Shown: positions 36,280 to 45,013, counted from the first letter of the stretch. The stretch: DNA of 64,000 nt from JAAYJR01 sp964540755 (GCA_964540755.1 CAZIOB010000045.1:62001-126000); one strand, 5' to 3'. Numbers and translations: made by a program. The notes: generated from the sequence alone by a model not told the origin.

Positions 36280-37744
36280 ATTTTTCAATTCTTTCAACTG
36301 CCAGCTTAGAGCTTATTATCACCATTGGCAATCCTGTGCCCGGCAGTGTTGAAGCTCCTGCATAAAATACATTTTTAAATTTTTCATCAAAGTTTTTAGG
36401 CCGGAACCATCCTATTTGATTCATATCATGGGCAAGGCCGAGAGCGCTTCCCATGTACAAATTGAACTGTTCTCCCCACTCAACTGGTGTATATATAGTT
36501 TTCGTTACAATTTTTTGCCGGACATTTGTTTCCACCCGCTTGCTGAAATCATCTATTATACTGTTCACTATTTTTTCACGGTCGTCCCAGTCTGGCTTGA
36601 AGCGCAAATCAGGTACGGGACAAACAAAGAAAAGGCTTTCCCCTCCTTCAGGTGCGCAGTCCGGATTGGATTTTGTGAGCACATTAACATAATAATAGGG
36701 TTTTTCAAACAGAGTGGGATTGGTGAATATTTTTTTTGCATATTCACGGAAGTTGGTCCCCAGATAATAATTATGATGATGAATATCTGGAATTTTTCCA
36801 TCTATGCCCAGATAAAAAGTGAGAGTTCCCATTGTCCATTTCATCTTATAGAGTCTTTGCTCAGAATATTCAGGGCGCTTAAAGATTTTTCCCCTGAACC
36901 AGGCTGCATCGGCATTAATCAGAAAAATATCAGCTTCCCATTTTTTCCCGTTTTTGTCGATGAGGTATTCCAAACGATTTTCTGTACCTTTAAAATCAGT
37001 TATTTCTGTATTATAGTGAATAACTATATTTTGTTTTTTAATTTCTTTCGCAAGGCCTTCAACAATTTTATACATACCGCCTTTTACATTGAAATAGCCG
37101 TTATGTATAAATTCTGTATATGAGAGCATGGAATAGACGGCCGGTGTGTCAAATGGTGTGCGTCCCACAAAAAATGCAACCAGTGAAAGAATCTGCCTTA
37201 TTTCCTCCGAACTGAAATATCTGGATACCTGTTGCCAGAAATTGCGGAATAACACCGGCAATAACCAGGGAGGGGCTTTCATCAGGGTAAATATATAATG
37301 CATCAGGGAATTGTAGTTGTTGCGGACAACCAGGTCAACTGTTCCGTCGAACAGCATCCTGCCTGCATTCAGATATTTTTTTATCTTTTTTTCGAGATCA
37401 GGCTCAATATCTTTGAATTCCTCTGCAAGTCTTGCCGTATCCTTATACATGACATAGGTTTTTCCGCCATGCGTAAAGTTTATTGTATAAAGAGGATCCA
37501 GCTCTACAAATTGAAAAGGCATCTCTATTTCCGCGTCATTAATAAACTCGTCAAACTCATATGACATGCTGAAGAAGCTTGGTCCCACATCAAAGGTATA
37601 GCCATCTTGCTGCAGCTGGTTTAATCTGCCTCCTGCCTGCCTGTTTTTTTCAACTATTTCCACCAGGTATCCCCTTCTTGAGAGTCGTAAAGCAGCAGCT
37701 AAACCAGCCAGTCCGCTCCCTGTAATTAAAATTTTTTTTCTCAT
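36260..37744 (-). CDS. crtI: CrtI-family carotenoid desaturase
   Basis: FAD-dependent desaturase that turns phytoene into lycopene. The N-terminal dinucleotide fold ILITGSGLAGLAAALRL is followed by VEKNRQAGGRLNQL. The C-terminal FAD-binding end reads FYAGASTLPGTGLPMVI. The 494-residue length is typical for CrtI. It is the only desaturase in the cluster, and its pairing with crtB makes phytoene desaturase the best call. CrtD-type 3,4-desaturation cannot be excluded because a CruF-like hydratase is in the same operon. Confidence 0.9.
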   Translation of the reverse strand: MRKKILITGSGLAGLAAALRLSRRGYLVEIVEKNRQAGGRLNQLQQDGYTFDVGPSFFSMSYEFDEFINDAEIEMPFQFVELDPLYTINFTHGGKTYVMYKDTARLAEEFKDIEPDLEKKIKKYLNAGRMLFDGTVDLVVRNNYNSLMHYIFTLMKAPPWLLPVLFRNFWQQVSRYFSSEEIRQILSLVAFFVGRTPFDTPAVYSMLSYTEFIHNGYFNVKGGMYKIVEGLAKEIKKQNIVIHYNTEITDFKGTENRLEYLIDKNGKKWEADIFLINADAAWFRGKIFKRPEYSEQRLYKMKWTMGTLTFYLGIDGKIPDIHHHNYYLGTNFREYAKKIFTNPTLFEKPYYYVNVLTKSNPDCAPEGGESLFFVCPVPDLRFKPDWDDREKIVNSIIDDFSKRVETNVRQKIVTKTIYTPVEWGEQFNLYMGSALGLAHDMNQIGWFRPKNFDEKFKNVFYAGASTLPGTGLPMVIISSKLAVERIEKYDTALR

Positions 37745-37752
37745 AAAGCTGT

Positions 37753-38484
37753 TTAATCCGTTTTAATCGAAGGCAATAATTCTTCCTTTACCCAGAGAAA
37801 ATCAGGCTCAATCTGAAGGGTTTTTTCAAAATATTCAATTGCTTTTTGTTCATTTCCCAGTTCATTTTCAGTTTGGCCGATTAAAACCAGAAGGTTAAGA
37901 TAAAGCCAGTTTTTGTGACGCATTTCATTATCCTTGTTTTCGAAAATATTAAGAGCCTTACGGTAATAATTTAATGCTTTTTCCTTTGAACCTCCAAATA
38001 TTTCAGGCATGTGGTTCCAGATATTTCCCATCTCCAGGTTAGCATTCATGCTAAGACTATCTTTTTCAAATGCTTTTTCTGCGTGTTTCATGCTTTTAGG
38101 ACCCAGAAACGGGGCACGCCATTTATTCAGTCCTAATTTAAATCCGTATGCCGCTGCCTTAAAAGAATGGTATTCAGCTGTTTCTCCCTTGATATTTTTT
38201 AGATTTTCAAGATTATTCTCAAGCATTGCTAAAAATTCAACGGCTTCATTATTTTTATCATTTCCCAGACACCAGCCTGCATATCCATACTGATAACTTA
38301 TCAGTTCCAAAAGGAATGCTTCATTATCTTGTTTTTGATTTTCCATCTCGTAAACAGCATTCTTCCATTTTGCCATCTCGTCATATACAAATGCATTATA
38401 GACTGTCTCTTTATAGCTGTTACTGGCTACAGCTGACAATTTAATGAAAATAATTATGATTATCCAATATTTCTTCCTTTCCAC
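37753..38484 (-). CDS. TPR-repeat exported protein in the carotenoid cluster
   Basis: A 243-residue protein with an N-terminal hydrophobic segment (WIIIIIFIKLSAVA), either a signal peptide or a membrane anchor. The rest is helical, with TPR-like repeats. The clearest are GSKEKALNYYRKALNIFE and the canonical EQKAIEYFEKTLQIEPDF near the C-terminus. The function is unknown. It sits between GT2 and crtI, overlaps the end of GT2 by 25 nt and starts with GTG. The tight packing implies co-translation with the carotenoid genes, perhaps as a periplasmic scaffold. Confidence 0.7.
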   Translation of the reverse strand: MERKKYWIIIIIFIKLSAVASNSYKETVYNAFVYDEMAKWKNAVYEMENQKQDNEAFLLELISYQYGYAGWCLGNDKNNEAVEFLAMLENNLENLKNIKGETAEYHSFKAAAYGFKLGLNKWRAPFLGPKSMKHAEKAFEKDSLSMNANLEMGNIWNHMPEIFGGSKEKALNYYRKALNIFENKDNEMRHKNWLYLNLLVLIGQTENELGNEQKAIEYFEKTLQIEPDFLWVKEELLPSIKTD

Positions 38485-39551
38485 CGGCTTTGTTTTGTTA
38501 TTTTATTTTTCATTGAGAGAAACAATATCCATCCCAAAATTGTTTGCTGTGGAATGGAAAAAATTAAAACCTGACCAATAGGCTGAAAGCTTATTTTCGC
38601 AATGAAAATTTTCATTCCTGCAATCAGTGCAATTGTTATAATGATCATCACGGTTGACAAATAAAAGATCACAGGAAAGATTCCAAAAGTGCTTATAAGC
38701 CAGAAAAATAGAGCTATAATATGGGTTCCTCCGAAAAATTGGGCCAGATTTTTGGCAAATCCTTCAGTTGCTTCATTAATATTATTGTACATGCGGCACC
38801 TGATCATATCATTACCTGTCATGCACTGTATTTTTAGTCCTTTCTTTTTATATAACCTTGATATCAGGATATCTTCAACAGGATTTGATTTAACAATTTC
38901 ATGGGGGTGCAGCTGCATATATGTATTTTTTTCAAACATCATAAACTGTCCGTTTGCAGCAGCCAGCGAAGGATGCCTGCTTATCCTTGTCAGGATAAGG
39001 GGAAGCAGGGAGAGCAGAATGGCATTCATAACAGGGACTGTTATTTTTTCTCCGGTAGTTTTCATGATCTGCTTCGGAAAGATCGAGAGCAGCCTGAGCC
39101 TGTGCTTCTCCATTTGTGCAAGGGAACTTTCAAGAAGTCCTGACTTTACCCTGACATCAGCATCCAGAAATAGCAAATAGCCGCCTGATGCATGTTGTGC
39201 GAGTTTATGGCAGGCGTGATTCTTTCCAAGCCAGCCCGAAGGCAATCCTTCCGAGTCGATCAGGCGGAAACGGTTATCGGACCGGCAGACTGACAATACT
39301 TTGTCTCTTGTAAAGTCAGAAGACTGGTCATTAAAGACAATAACTTCAATTTTTGAATAGCTCTGCTCTTTCAGATCGTTCAGCAGATATAAAATGTTTT
39401 TTTCTTCGTTCCTGGCGGGTATCAGTACCGAGATAAGAGGCCGGGAAGAAGGATTCCTTTTTTTCAGCACCGGGGAGAAAATAACGTTTACCAGTGATAC
39501 GAGGAAACGCAGACTGAAAAACAATACTGTAATATATGCTAAAATAATCAA
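38460..39551 (-). CDS. Family 2 glycosyltransferase (CrtQ-like)
   Basis: A 363-residue membrane-anchored GT2. The N-terminal helix (about 1-22) precedes the GT-A fold with ISVLIPARNEEKNI, the nucleotide-sugar-binding VFNDQSSDFT and the metal-binding DAD in LLFLDADVRVK. Three or so hydrophobic helices follow at the C-terminus (from about 270). In other Bacteroidota similar enzymes glycosylate hydroxylated carotenoids. The frame has no ATG start; TTG 39551 lies just behind an upstream stop codon and gives a sensible hydrophobic N-terminus. It begins 2 nt after the acyltransferase. Confidence 0.8.
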   Translation of the reverse strand: MIILAYITVLFFSLRFLVSLVNVIFSPVLKKRNPSSRPLISVLIPARNEEKNILYLLNDLKEQSYSKIEVIVFNDQSSDFTRDKVLSVCRSDNRFRLIDSEGLPSGWLGKNHACHKLAQHASGGYLLFLDADVRVKSGLLESSLAQMEKHRLRLLSIFPKQIMKTTGEKITVPVMNAILLSLLPLILTRISRHPSLAAANGQFMMFEKNTYMQLHPHEIVKSNPVEDILISRLYKKKGLKIQCMTGNDMIRCRMYNNINEATEGFAKNLAQFFGGTHIIALFFWLISTFGIFPVIFYLSTVMIIITIALIAGMKIFIAKISFQPIGQVLIFSIPQQTILGWILFLSMKNKITKQSRWKGRNIG

Positions 39552-39553
39552 TA

Positions 39554-40177
39554 TTAGTTATTTATATCGGTTGAAATTTTTTTAATACATTTTTTATAAA
39601 AGTTATTGTAATCTTGTTCAATATCCCTGTCTTCCTGTTCTATATAGAAATATTCCTTAAAACAGATAAATAAACGTGGTTTGTGATATTCAAAATATTC
39701 AGTCAGATTAGCTACAAAAATTATCTGTATTTCGGTTTTAAGATTTTTTAAAATCCACGTAAGGCCCTTTTTAAAATGAAGATGTTCCTGGTGAGATGAT
39801 TCAAATTGACCCTGCGGAAAAAATGCGACCATATTTTCAGGGTTCTGTAAAAGTCCGATGGTATATGACATTGATTCTTTTATTCCTTCATGTGACCTTT
39901 TTATTGAAAATGCGCCGGTCTTACGGAGGAATATATTTTTTTTCAACTGTTCTTCGAGCATCATAACATGAAATTTTTTATGGAATACCTTCCGGTTTAA
40001 TGAAGATATGAGAAATCCGTCCCACCAGCTGAAATGATTAGGAATAACAAGCAGAGGGAGTCCCCGGTCATTGAATTTTCCTTCAATGAATATCCTTTTA
40101 AAATGAAGATTCAGTCTTATCTCACCATACATTTCAAAAAAAGGATACAAAAACCAGTGATGCTCAGCTTTGATCAT
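39554..40177 (-). CDS. PlsC-like 1-acyltransferase of the carotenoid cluster
   Basis: A 207-residue acyltransferase of the PlsC superfamily. The catalytic NHX4D motif reads NHFSWWDG (about residue 47). A second motif, FFPQGQFESS, stands for the usual FPEGTRS, with Gln in place of Glu and Gly-Gln in place of Gly-Thr. It is shorter than normal PlsC and has no obvious membrane helix. Its start overlaps the cruF stop (ATGA), and GT2 follows by 2 nt. This suggests it adds a fatty acid to the sugar of a carotenoid glycoside rather than making phospholipid. Confidence 0.75.
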   Translation of the reverse strand: MIKAEHHWFLYPFFEMYGEIRLNLHFKRIFIEGKFNDRGLPLLVIPNHFSWWDGFLISSLNRKVFHKKFHVMMLEEQLKKNIFLRKTGAFSIKRSHEGIKESMSYTIGLLQNPENMVAFFPQGQFESSHQEHLHFKKGLTWILKNLKTEIQIIFVANLTEYFEYHKPRLFICFKEYFYIEQEDRDIEQDYNNFYKKCIKKISTDINN

Positions 40178-40824
40178 AAAGCAGATAATGAAAAATAAAC
40201 AGTTAAAATTACAAAAAATAAAAATTGAACTATAAAAACCGGTAAAGCCATTTTATTTGAATATGAGATTTTGAAAGATTTTACAATTAAATGAAAAATA
40301 AATGCTAATAAAAACCAGGCCAGATAATTTCTAAGAGGTACATTTCCCTTATGCCAGTACCACATTCGGAGAGCGGGAGCACATTGTTCCAAAACTATAT
40401 CATAAGCGATCATGAGAAGTGGAGCTGTCAGAATATTCAGTGCGGGACTATCTGTAAGTCTGTCTGCTATCACCTTTGAACAATATATAAGCATTACCCA
40501 GTTCAGCCCTATAAGCAAAGGAGTTTCAAGAAGTTTGAGTCCCAGTGTATCTCCATAAATATAATAGCCGAAAATTATGCCGGTTTTGACACCGGCCACC
40601 TCAGCAAAATACGCAAGAAATGCTATGAGAAAAAATACAGTTGCTATTCTAAGATTCATCTGTGAATGATGGAAAAACAATAATATTATGGTGCTAAGCA
40701 AAATAGCAACAGGGATCAGATTGATGAATATTTTATATGTTGAAGGAATTATTATCCCCGCCGTTCCAATTAAGTAGAACAGTATCAGAAAGAGAAATGC
40801 CAGTTTGTATATTTTTTTTGTCAA
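40174..40824 (-). CDS. cruF: Carotenoid biosynthesis membrane protein (CruF-like hydratase)
   Basis: A 216-residue protein with about six or seven transmembrane helices. The family region AEVAGVKTGIIFGYYIYGD is followed by LGLKLLETPLLIGLNWVML, typical of the CruF/DUF422 carotenoid 1',2'-hydratases. Such enzymes hydrate the psi end of gamma-carotene or lycopene derivatives, creating the hydroxyl that is later glycosylated. It is the first gene of the cluster. No ATG is available; TTG 40824 is the only plausible start before an in-frame stop. The gene symbol rests on family resemblance. Confidence 0.78.
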   Translation of the reverse strand: MTKKIYKLAFLFLILFYLIGTAGIIIPSTYKIFINLIPVAILLSTIILLFFHHSQMNLRIATVFFLIAFLAYFAEVAGVKTGIIFGYYIYGDTLGLKLLETPLLIGLNWVMLIYCSKVIADRLTDSPALNILTAPLLMIAYDIVLEQCAPALRMWYWHKGNVPLRNYLAWFLLAFIFHLIVKSFKISYSNKMALPVFIVQFLFFVILTVYFSLSAL

Positions 40825-40997
40825 ATTATCCTGGTTTAGGATCTAAAAATAAAAATTTTTTTAGGTTTGCACAGCAATATAACCAGTGAATTAGTTAAAA
40901 AATATATTGAGGCCTTTCCGGTAGCTTTCAAATTAAAAATCAGTTTATTCTTACAGACAATTTTTTTAAATTAAATAGTATTAAAAAGGTTTTGTTA

Positions 40998-41249
40998 ATG
41001 TTAATTATATTATCCATGGCAATTTTTGCCTGTAACCGGAAACCTGAGGGATTAGGGATAGAAGTTAAGATTGATGGTCTTGCATGGATGCATGTGTCTG
41101 ATCTGGCCTACTGGAATAATTCTGCTGCAAAATTATATGCAGTAACCTCAATACCATCTATTTTAATTGTTGATAATAATGGAATTATAAAAGCAAAGGA
41201 CAAACGTGGGAAAGAGCTGGAGAAGACTATCGCTGAACTGTTAAATTAA
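40998..41249 (+). pseudogene. Remnant of a TlpA/thioredoxin-like lipoprotein
   Basis: The short 83-codon frame joins a lipoprotein signal peptide (MLIILSMAIFAC, lipid-carrying Cys12) to a piece that matches only the C-terminal third of TlpA/AhpC-type redox proteins: SDLAYWNNSAAKLYAVTSIPSILIVDNNG and KELEKTIAELL. The middle, including the CxxC active site and its strand, is missing. An intact member has about 150-350 residues, so this looks like a gene with an internal deletion. It may still be translated, but it cannot be an active thiol oxidoreductase. Confidence 0.6.
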
Positions 41250-41255
41250 TTTTGA

Positions 41256-41508
41256 ATGACCGGTTATCTGGGCGAAATAGAGGGGATCCTTGCTGCTGTA
41301 TGCTGGACAGCTACCAGTATGGCCTTTGAATCAGCCGGGAAAAAGGTGGAATCGCTGGCAGTTAATCTTAATTGCGGCAACATTAATGGTAATAGTGCCT
41401 GTGCTGATTATTCCCCCTTCGGTTATCTTATTCAAAGAAAAAGTAAACTTTAAGGAGATTTTGGGGGCGCTGATCTCTGTGGGCGGGGTGGTACTGTTTT
41501 TTCTGTAA
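41256..41508 (+). pseudogene. Remnant of an EamA/DMT-family transporter
   Basis: Two frames carry the opposite ends of one protein. From 41256 the frame gives EIEGILAAVCWTATSMAFESAGKKVESLAVNL, a normal EamA N-terminus. From about 41370 the next frame gives IPPSVILFKEKVNFKEILGALISVGGVVLFFL, the family's C-terminal helix. An intact EamA transporter has about 290 residues, so some 200 codons are lost and a frame shift lies at the junction. It directly follows the TlpA remnant, so one decay event may have hit both. Confidence 0.7.
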
Positions 41509-41616
41509 TATTTTTTAATGGACAGGATATAATTTTTCTTGTTTGAAAATCCATACGGCCCAATATGGTAAATTATTCATCAATAATCATAAATATGTTT
41601 GAAAGGCCAAAAATGC

Positions 41617-41645
41617 TTGTTATTTGTAATGAATGATTATTTTTG
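41617..41645 (+). promoter_or_regulatory. fmt promoter
   Basis: TTG at 41617-41619, an 18-nt spacer and TATTTTTG at 41638-41645 form a complete Bacteroidota promoter. Transcription would start about 10 nt before the fmt ATG at 41662. Confidence 0.55.
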
Positions 41646-41661
41646 TTGAAAATTTGTACTG

Positions 41662-42633
41662 ATGACAGGTAAAGATCTCCGTATAGTTTTTATGGGTACT
41701 CCCTATTTTGCCCTGGAAAGTCTCAAAACACTGGTAGATAATAGATATAATATTGAAGGGGTAGTCACAATCCCTGACAGACCTGCAGGACGGGGAAAAA
41801 AACTGACAGAATCGCCGGTAAAGAAATTTGCAGTTGAAAGGGGAATAAAAGTTTTGCAGCCAGAGAAACTAAAGGATCAGGTATTTATCGAGGAATTAAA
41901 AGCATTGCAAGCTGATCTGCAAATAGTTGTCGCTTTCCGGATGTTACCTGAGATAGTGTGGAATATGCCCCGTCTGGGAACTATTAACCTGCATGGGTCA
42001 TTATTGCCGCAGTACAGAGGGGCTGCTCCGTTAAACTGGGCAATAATAAATGGTGAAACCACCACAGGCGTAACTACATTTATGCTTGATCGCGATATTG
42101 ATACAGGTAAGATTCTTTTTCAGCGGGAAATTATTATCGATGAAGATGATACTGTCGGAGATATCCATGACCGGCTGATGACTATTGGCGCGGATCTGGT
42201 TATTGAGACAGTCGAAGCAATTGCACGTGGCAATATTGAACCACGGGATCAGTCGGAATTTGCAGGCGGTACAGAAATTAAATATGCACCTAAACTTTTT
42301 AAGGAAGATTGTAAAATTGACTGGATGAAGAGTATGAAAGATGTTCGTAACCTTATCAGGGGACTTTCACCTTATCCGGCTGCCTGGGCTAATATTGTTA
42401 ATAGAAATACCGGCAGGACTTTATCATGTAAAATATTTTCAGCTCAGCCTGTTATTGCTGAAGAGACAGCCCTTCCCGGCACAATTGATTCTGATGGGGA
42501 AACCTATTTGAATGTTGCCTGTGGCGACGGTTGGCTTGAAATTAAAGATATTCGGCTGTCAGGGAAAAAGAGTATGCATACTACAGACTTTCTGAGAGGA
42601 TTCCGAAATATTTCTGATTACTGTTTTGAATGA
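41662..42633 (+). CDS. fmt: Methionyl-tRNA formyltransferase
   Basis: Formylates initiator Met-tRNA using 10-formyltetrahydrofolate. The N-terminal formyltransferase domain (about 1-205) carries NLHGSLLPQYRGAAPLNWAI with the catalytic Asn-His pair, and VTTFMLDRDIDTG. The C-terminal tRNA-binding domain (about 210-315) includes IRGLSPYPAAWA. The 323-residue length is normal. It has its own promoter, and no def gene lies beside it. Confidence 0.96.
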   Translation: MTGKDLRIVFMGTPYFALESLKTLVDNRYNIEGVVTIPDRPAGRGKKLTESPVKKFAVERGIKVLQPEKLKDQVFIEELKALQADLQIVVAFRMLPEIVWNMPRLGTINLHGSLLPQYRGAAPLNWAIINGETTTGVTTFMLDRDIDTGKILFQREIIIDEDDTVGDIHDRLMTIGADLVIETVEAIARGNIEPRDQSEFAGGTEIKYAPKLFKEDCKIDWMKSMKDVRNLIRGLSPYPAAWANIVNRNTGRTLSCKIFSAQPVIAEETALPGTIDSDGETYLNVACGDGWLEIKDIRLSGKKSMHTTDFLRGFRNISDYCFE

Positions 42634-43010
42634 ATTTGTCTTTTTTATTACATGATTATTTTAAGATATAATATAACCACTTCCTGGTACGCCTTATAAA
42701 CAGGTAAGGTTATAAGGCCTGTAAGGCATTTGTAATCTTTATGATAAAATTATGACTATCAGCTTCGGGAATCAGGTATATCCTTATAATTTCTGATTTT
42801 TTTCTGTCAGCCTGTCATAAAAAATGACATCTTGCTTTTCATCCTATTATTCAGCTATTTGCGTATAAATAGAGTATTATTTGAATGAAATTTTGTCCAT
42901 TTTTCTTTTCAAAAGACAGCTGCCTGCAGGTTGGCACAAAATGTGATAGGCAGAGTGTTGATTTTAAAATAAGTTTTTTATAGTAATGTTTAATAATAAA
43001 TTAAAAAACA
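42634..43010. other. fmt-groES intergenic region with a long inverted repeat
   Basis: 377 nt. It holds a perfect 9-bp inverted repeat, GCCTTATAA (42691-42699) and TTATAAGGC (42710-42718), with a 10-nt loop. This may serve as the fmt 3'-end hairpin, although no T run follows. A second, weaker hairpin (CTGCCT at 42920-42925 with AGGCAG at 42948-42953) lies in the groES upstream region. I found no exact CIRCE element and no full TTG/TAnnTTTG promoter, so how the heat-shock operon is controlled is not apparent. Confidence 0.5.
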
Positions 43011-43289
43011 ATGGCAGAACTAAAAGGTAAAATTTTGGCTGGAAAAATCCTTGTTAAACCCAAGGAAGCCGAAGAAAAAACGCAGAGTGGGATAATTATC
43101 CCTGATTCAGCAAAGGAAAAACCACAGCAAGGCACTGTGGTATTAGTAGGTGCAGGTAAAAAAGACGAGCCTATGGAGTTGAAGGCGGGGGATATTGTAG
43201 TCTATGGTAAATACTCAGGTACGGAACTTAACATTGATGGAGAAGATTATTTGTTAATGTCGCAATCCGACGTATTGTACATTGCTTAA
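43011..43289 (+). CDS. groS: Co-chaperonin GroES
   Basis: The 92-residue lid of the GroEL folding chamber. The mobile loop that contacts GroEL is in KTQSGIIIPDSAKEKPQQGTVV. The core beta barrel has GKILVKPKEAEEKT-type family sequence near the N-terminus and GEDYLLMSQSDVLYI at the end. The length is normal. groL follows 26 nt later, the standard operon order. Confidence 0.97.
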   Translation: MAELKGKILAGKILVKPKEAEEKTQSGIIIPDSAKEKPQQGTVVLVGAGKKDEPMELKAGDIVVYGKYSGTELNIDGEDYLLMSQSDVLYIA

Positions 43290-43315
43290 TCAAACAATTT
43301 AAAAAGTAAAATAAT

Positions 43316-44956
43316 ATGGCAAAAGAAATTAAATTCAACATTGAAGCCCGTGATAAATTAAAATCAGGTGTAAATCAGTTGGCTGATGCGGTCAGGGTCA
43401 CACTTGGACCCAAAGGGCGGAATGTAATTATTGAGAAAAAATTCGGAGCACCCCAAATAACTAAAGACGGAGTGACAGTTGCTAAGGAAATTGACCTTTC
43501 TGATCCTTATGAGAATCTGGGAGCTCAAATGGTTAAAGAAGTTGCATCCAAAACCAGTGATGATGCGGGGGATGGAACAACCACCGCTACTGTGCTTGCC
43601 CAGTCAATTATTAATGTAGGCCTTAAGAATGTTACAGCAGGAGCTAATCCGATGGATCTTAAGCGGGGTATCGACAAAGCTGTTGTAAGTGTGGTTAATA
43701 GTATTGCCGAGCAGGCTCATACTATTGGCGATGACTATAAGAAAATCGAATCTGTAGCAAAAGTATCGGCTAACAATGATGAAGCAATTGGAGCTTTGAT
43801 TGCCGAGGCTATGCAAAAGGTACATAAAGAGGGTGTTATTACCATTGAGGAATCCAAAGGTACTGACACATATGTTGACGTGGTGGAAGGTATGCAGTTC
43901 GACCGTGGTTATATTTCACCTTATTTTGTTACTGACACTGAGAAGATGGAAGCCAGTCTCGAAAATCCATACATCCTTATCCATGATAAAAAGATAAGTA
44001 CGATGAAAGACCTGCTTCCGATACTGGAAGCCACGGCACAGGCAAGCCGTCCCCTTATGATCATTGCTGAGGATGTTGATGGCGAAGCATTGGCAACGCT
44101 GGTAGTTAACCGTTTGCGCGGTTCTTTGAAGGTATGTGCAGTTAAAGCGCCCGGATTTGGTGATCGCAGAAAAGAAATGCTTGAGGATATTGCAATACTT
44201 ACAGGTGGTTCCGTTATCACCGAGGAAAAAGGAATGAAGCTGGAACAAGCTACTCTTGATATGATGGGTGAAGCTGAGAAAGTTACTATTGACAAGGAAA
44301 ATACAACTATAGTCAATGGTTCGGGGGCCACTGAAAATATTTCTGCCCGTATTTCTCAGATTAAAAAACAGATTGAAACCACTACATCCGACTATGACAA
44401 GGAAAAACTGCAGGAACGTTTAGCTAAACTTTCCGGTGGAGTTGCAGTAATATATGTTGGTGCTGCTTCTGAAGTAGAGATGAAAGAGAAAAAAGCCCGG
44501 GTTGATGATGCCCTCAGTGCTACACGTGCTGCTGTTGAAGAAGGAATTGTTCCCGGTGGAGGTGTCTCCTATTTACGTGCAATAGAAGCTCTTAACAATG
44601 TTGAATGTGAAAATGAGGACGAAAAAACCGGTATTGAGATAATTAAACGTGCAATCGAAGAACCTTTGCGCCAGATTGTTGAAAACGCCGGGAAAGAAGG
44701 TGCAGTAATAGTTCAGAAAGTCAAAGACGGTAAAGATGACTTTGGATATAATGCCCGACTTGATGTTTATCAGCAATTTTATGAGACAGGAGTTATAGAT
44801 CCTGCCAAAGTTACACGAGTTGCTCTTGAAAATGCAGCATCAATAGCAGGTATGTTCCTGACCACTGAAGCTGTTCTTGTCGAAGAAAAGGAAAAGAATC
44901 CTCCTGCCCCCCCGGCCGGAGGTCCAGGAATGGGCGGAATGGGCGGAATGATGTAA
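43316..44956 (+). CDS. groL: Chaperonin GroEL
   Basis: A 546-residue chaperonin forming the double-ring folding machine. The ATP site is visible as VTLGPKGRNV and SDDAGDGTTTATVLAQS. Family segments near the C-terminal equatorial domain are PGGGVSYLRAIEAL and the glycine/methionine-rich tail GGPGMGGMGGMM. All expected domains are present with normal length. It is co-transcribed with groS and followed by a strong terminator 27 nt after the stop. Confidence 0.98.
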   Translation: MAKEIKFNIEARDKLKSGVNQLADAVRVTLGPKGRNVIIEKKFGAPQITKDGVTVAKEIDLSDPYENLGAQMVKEVASKTSDDAGDGTTTATVLAQSIINVGLKNVTAGANPMDLKRGIDKAVVSVVNSIAEQAHTIGDDYKKIESVAKVSANNDEAIGALIAEAMQKVHKEGVITIEESKGTDTYVDVVEGMQFDRGYISPYFVTDTEKMEASLENPYILIHDKKISTMKDLLPILEATAQASRPLMIIAEDVDGEALATLVVNRLRGSLKVCAVKAPGFGDRRKEMLEDIAILTGGSVITEEKGMKLEQATLDMMGEAEKVTIDKENTTIVNGSGATENISARISQIKKQIETTTSDYDKEKLQERLAKLSGGVAVIYVGAASEVEMKEKKARVDDALSATRAAVEEGIVPGGGVSYLRAIEALNNVECENEDEKTGIEIIKRAIEEPLRQIVENAGKEGAVIVQKVKDGKDDFGYNARLDVYQQFYETGVIDPAKVTRVALENAASIAGMFLTTEAVLVEEKEKNPPAPPAGGPGMGGMGGMM

Positions 44957-44983
44957 AAATATATCCCTTTGAAAAAATTAAAG

Positions 44984-45013
44984 GCCTCTCCCGTGCGGGA
45001 GAGGCTTTTTTTT
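44984..45013 (+). terminator. Rho-independent terminator of groS-groL
   Basis: A perfect 9-bp stem (GCCTCTCCC at 44984-44992, GGGAGAGGC at 44997-45005) closes a GTGC loop and is followed by eight Ts. Confidence 0.92.

Noticed and set aside
36416..37123. A 235-codon ORF on the plus strand inside crtI
   Set aside because: Antisense shadow; crtI has clear FAD motifs on the other strand and the ORF looks like no known protein.
41290..41508. A separate 72-codon membrane protein gene
   Set aside because: Its C-terminal half matches the end of EamA transporters and its N-terminal half is out-of-frame EamA start sequence, so it is part of the pseudogene at 41256-41508.
42931..42950. A TTGGCAC-type sequence that resembles the -24 half of a sigma-54 promoter before groS
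   Set aside because: The -12 GC dinucleotide is absent at the required spacing; the matching position reads GA.
42931..42962. Possible CIRCE heat-shock operator before groS
   Set aside because: The half-sites match the consensus poorly and the spacer is longer than the fixed 9 nt of CIRCE.
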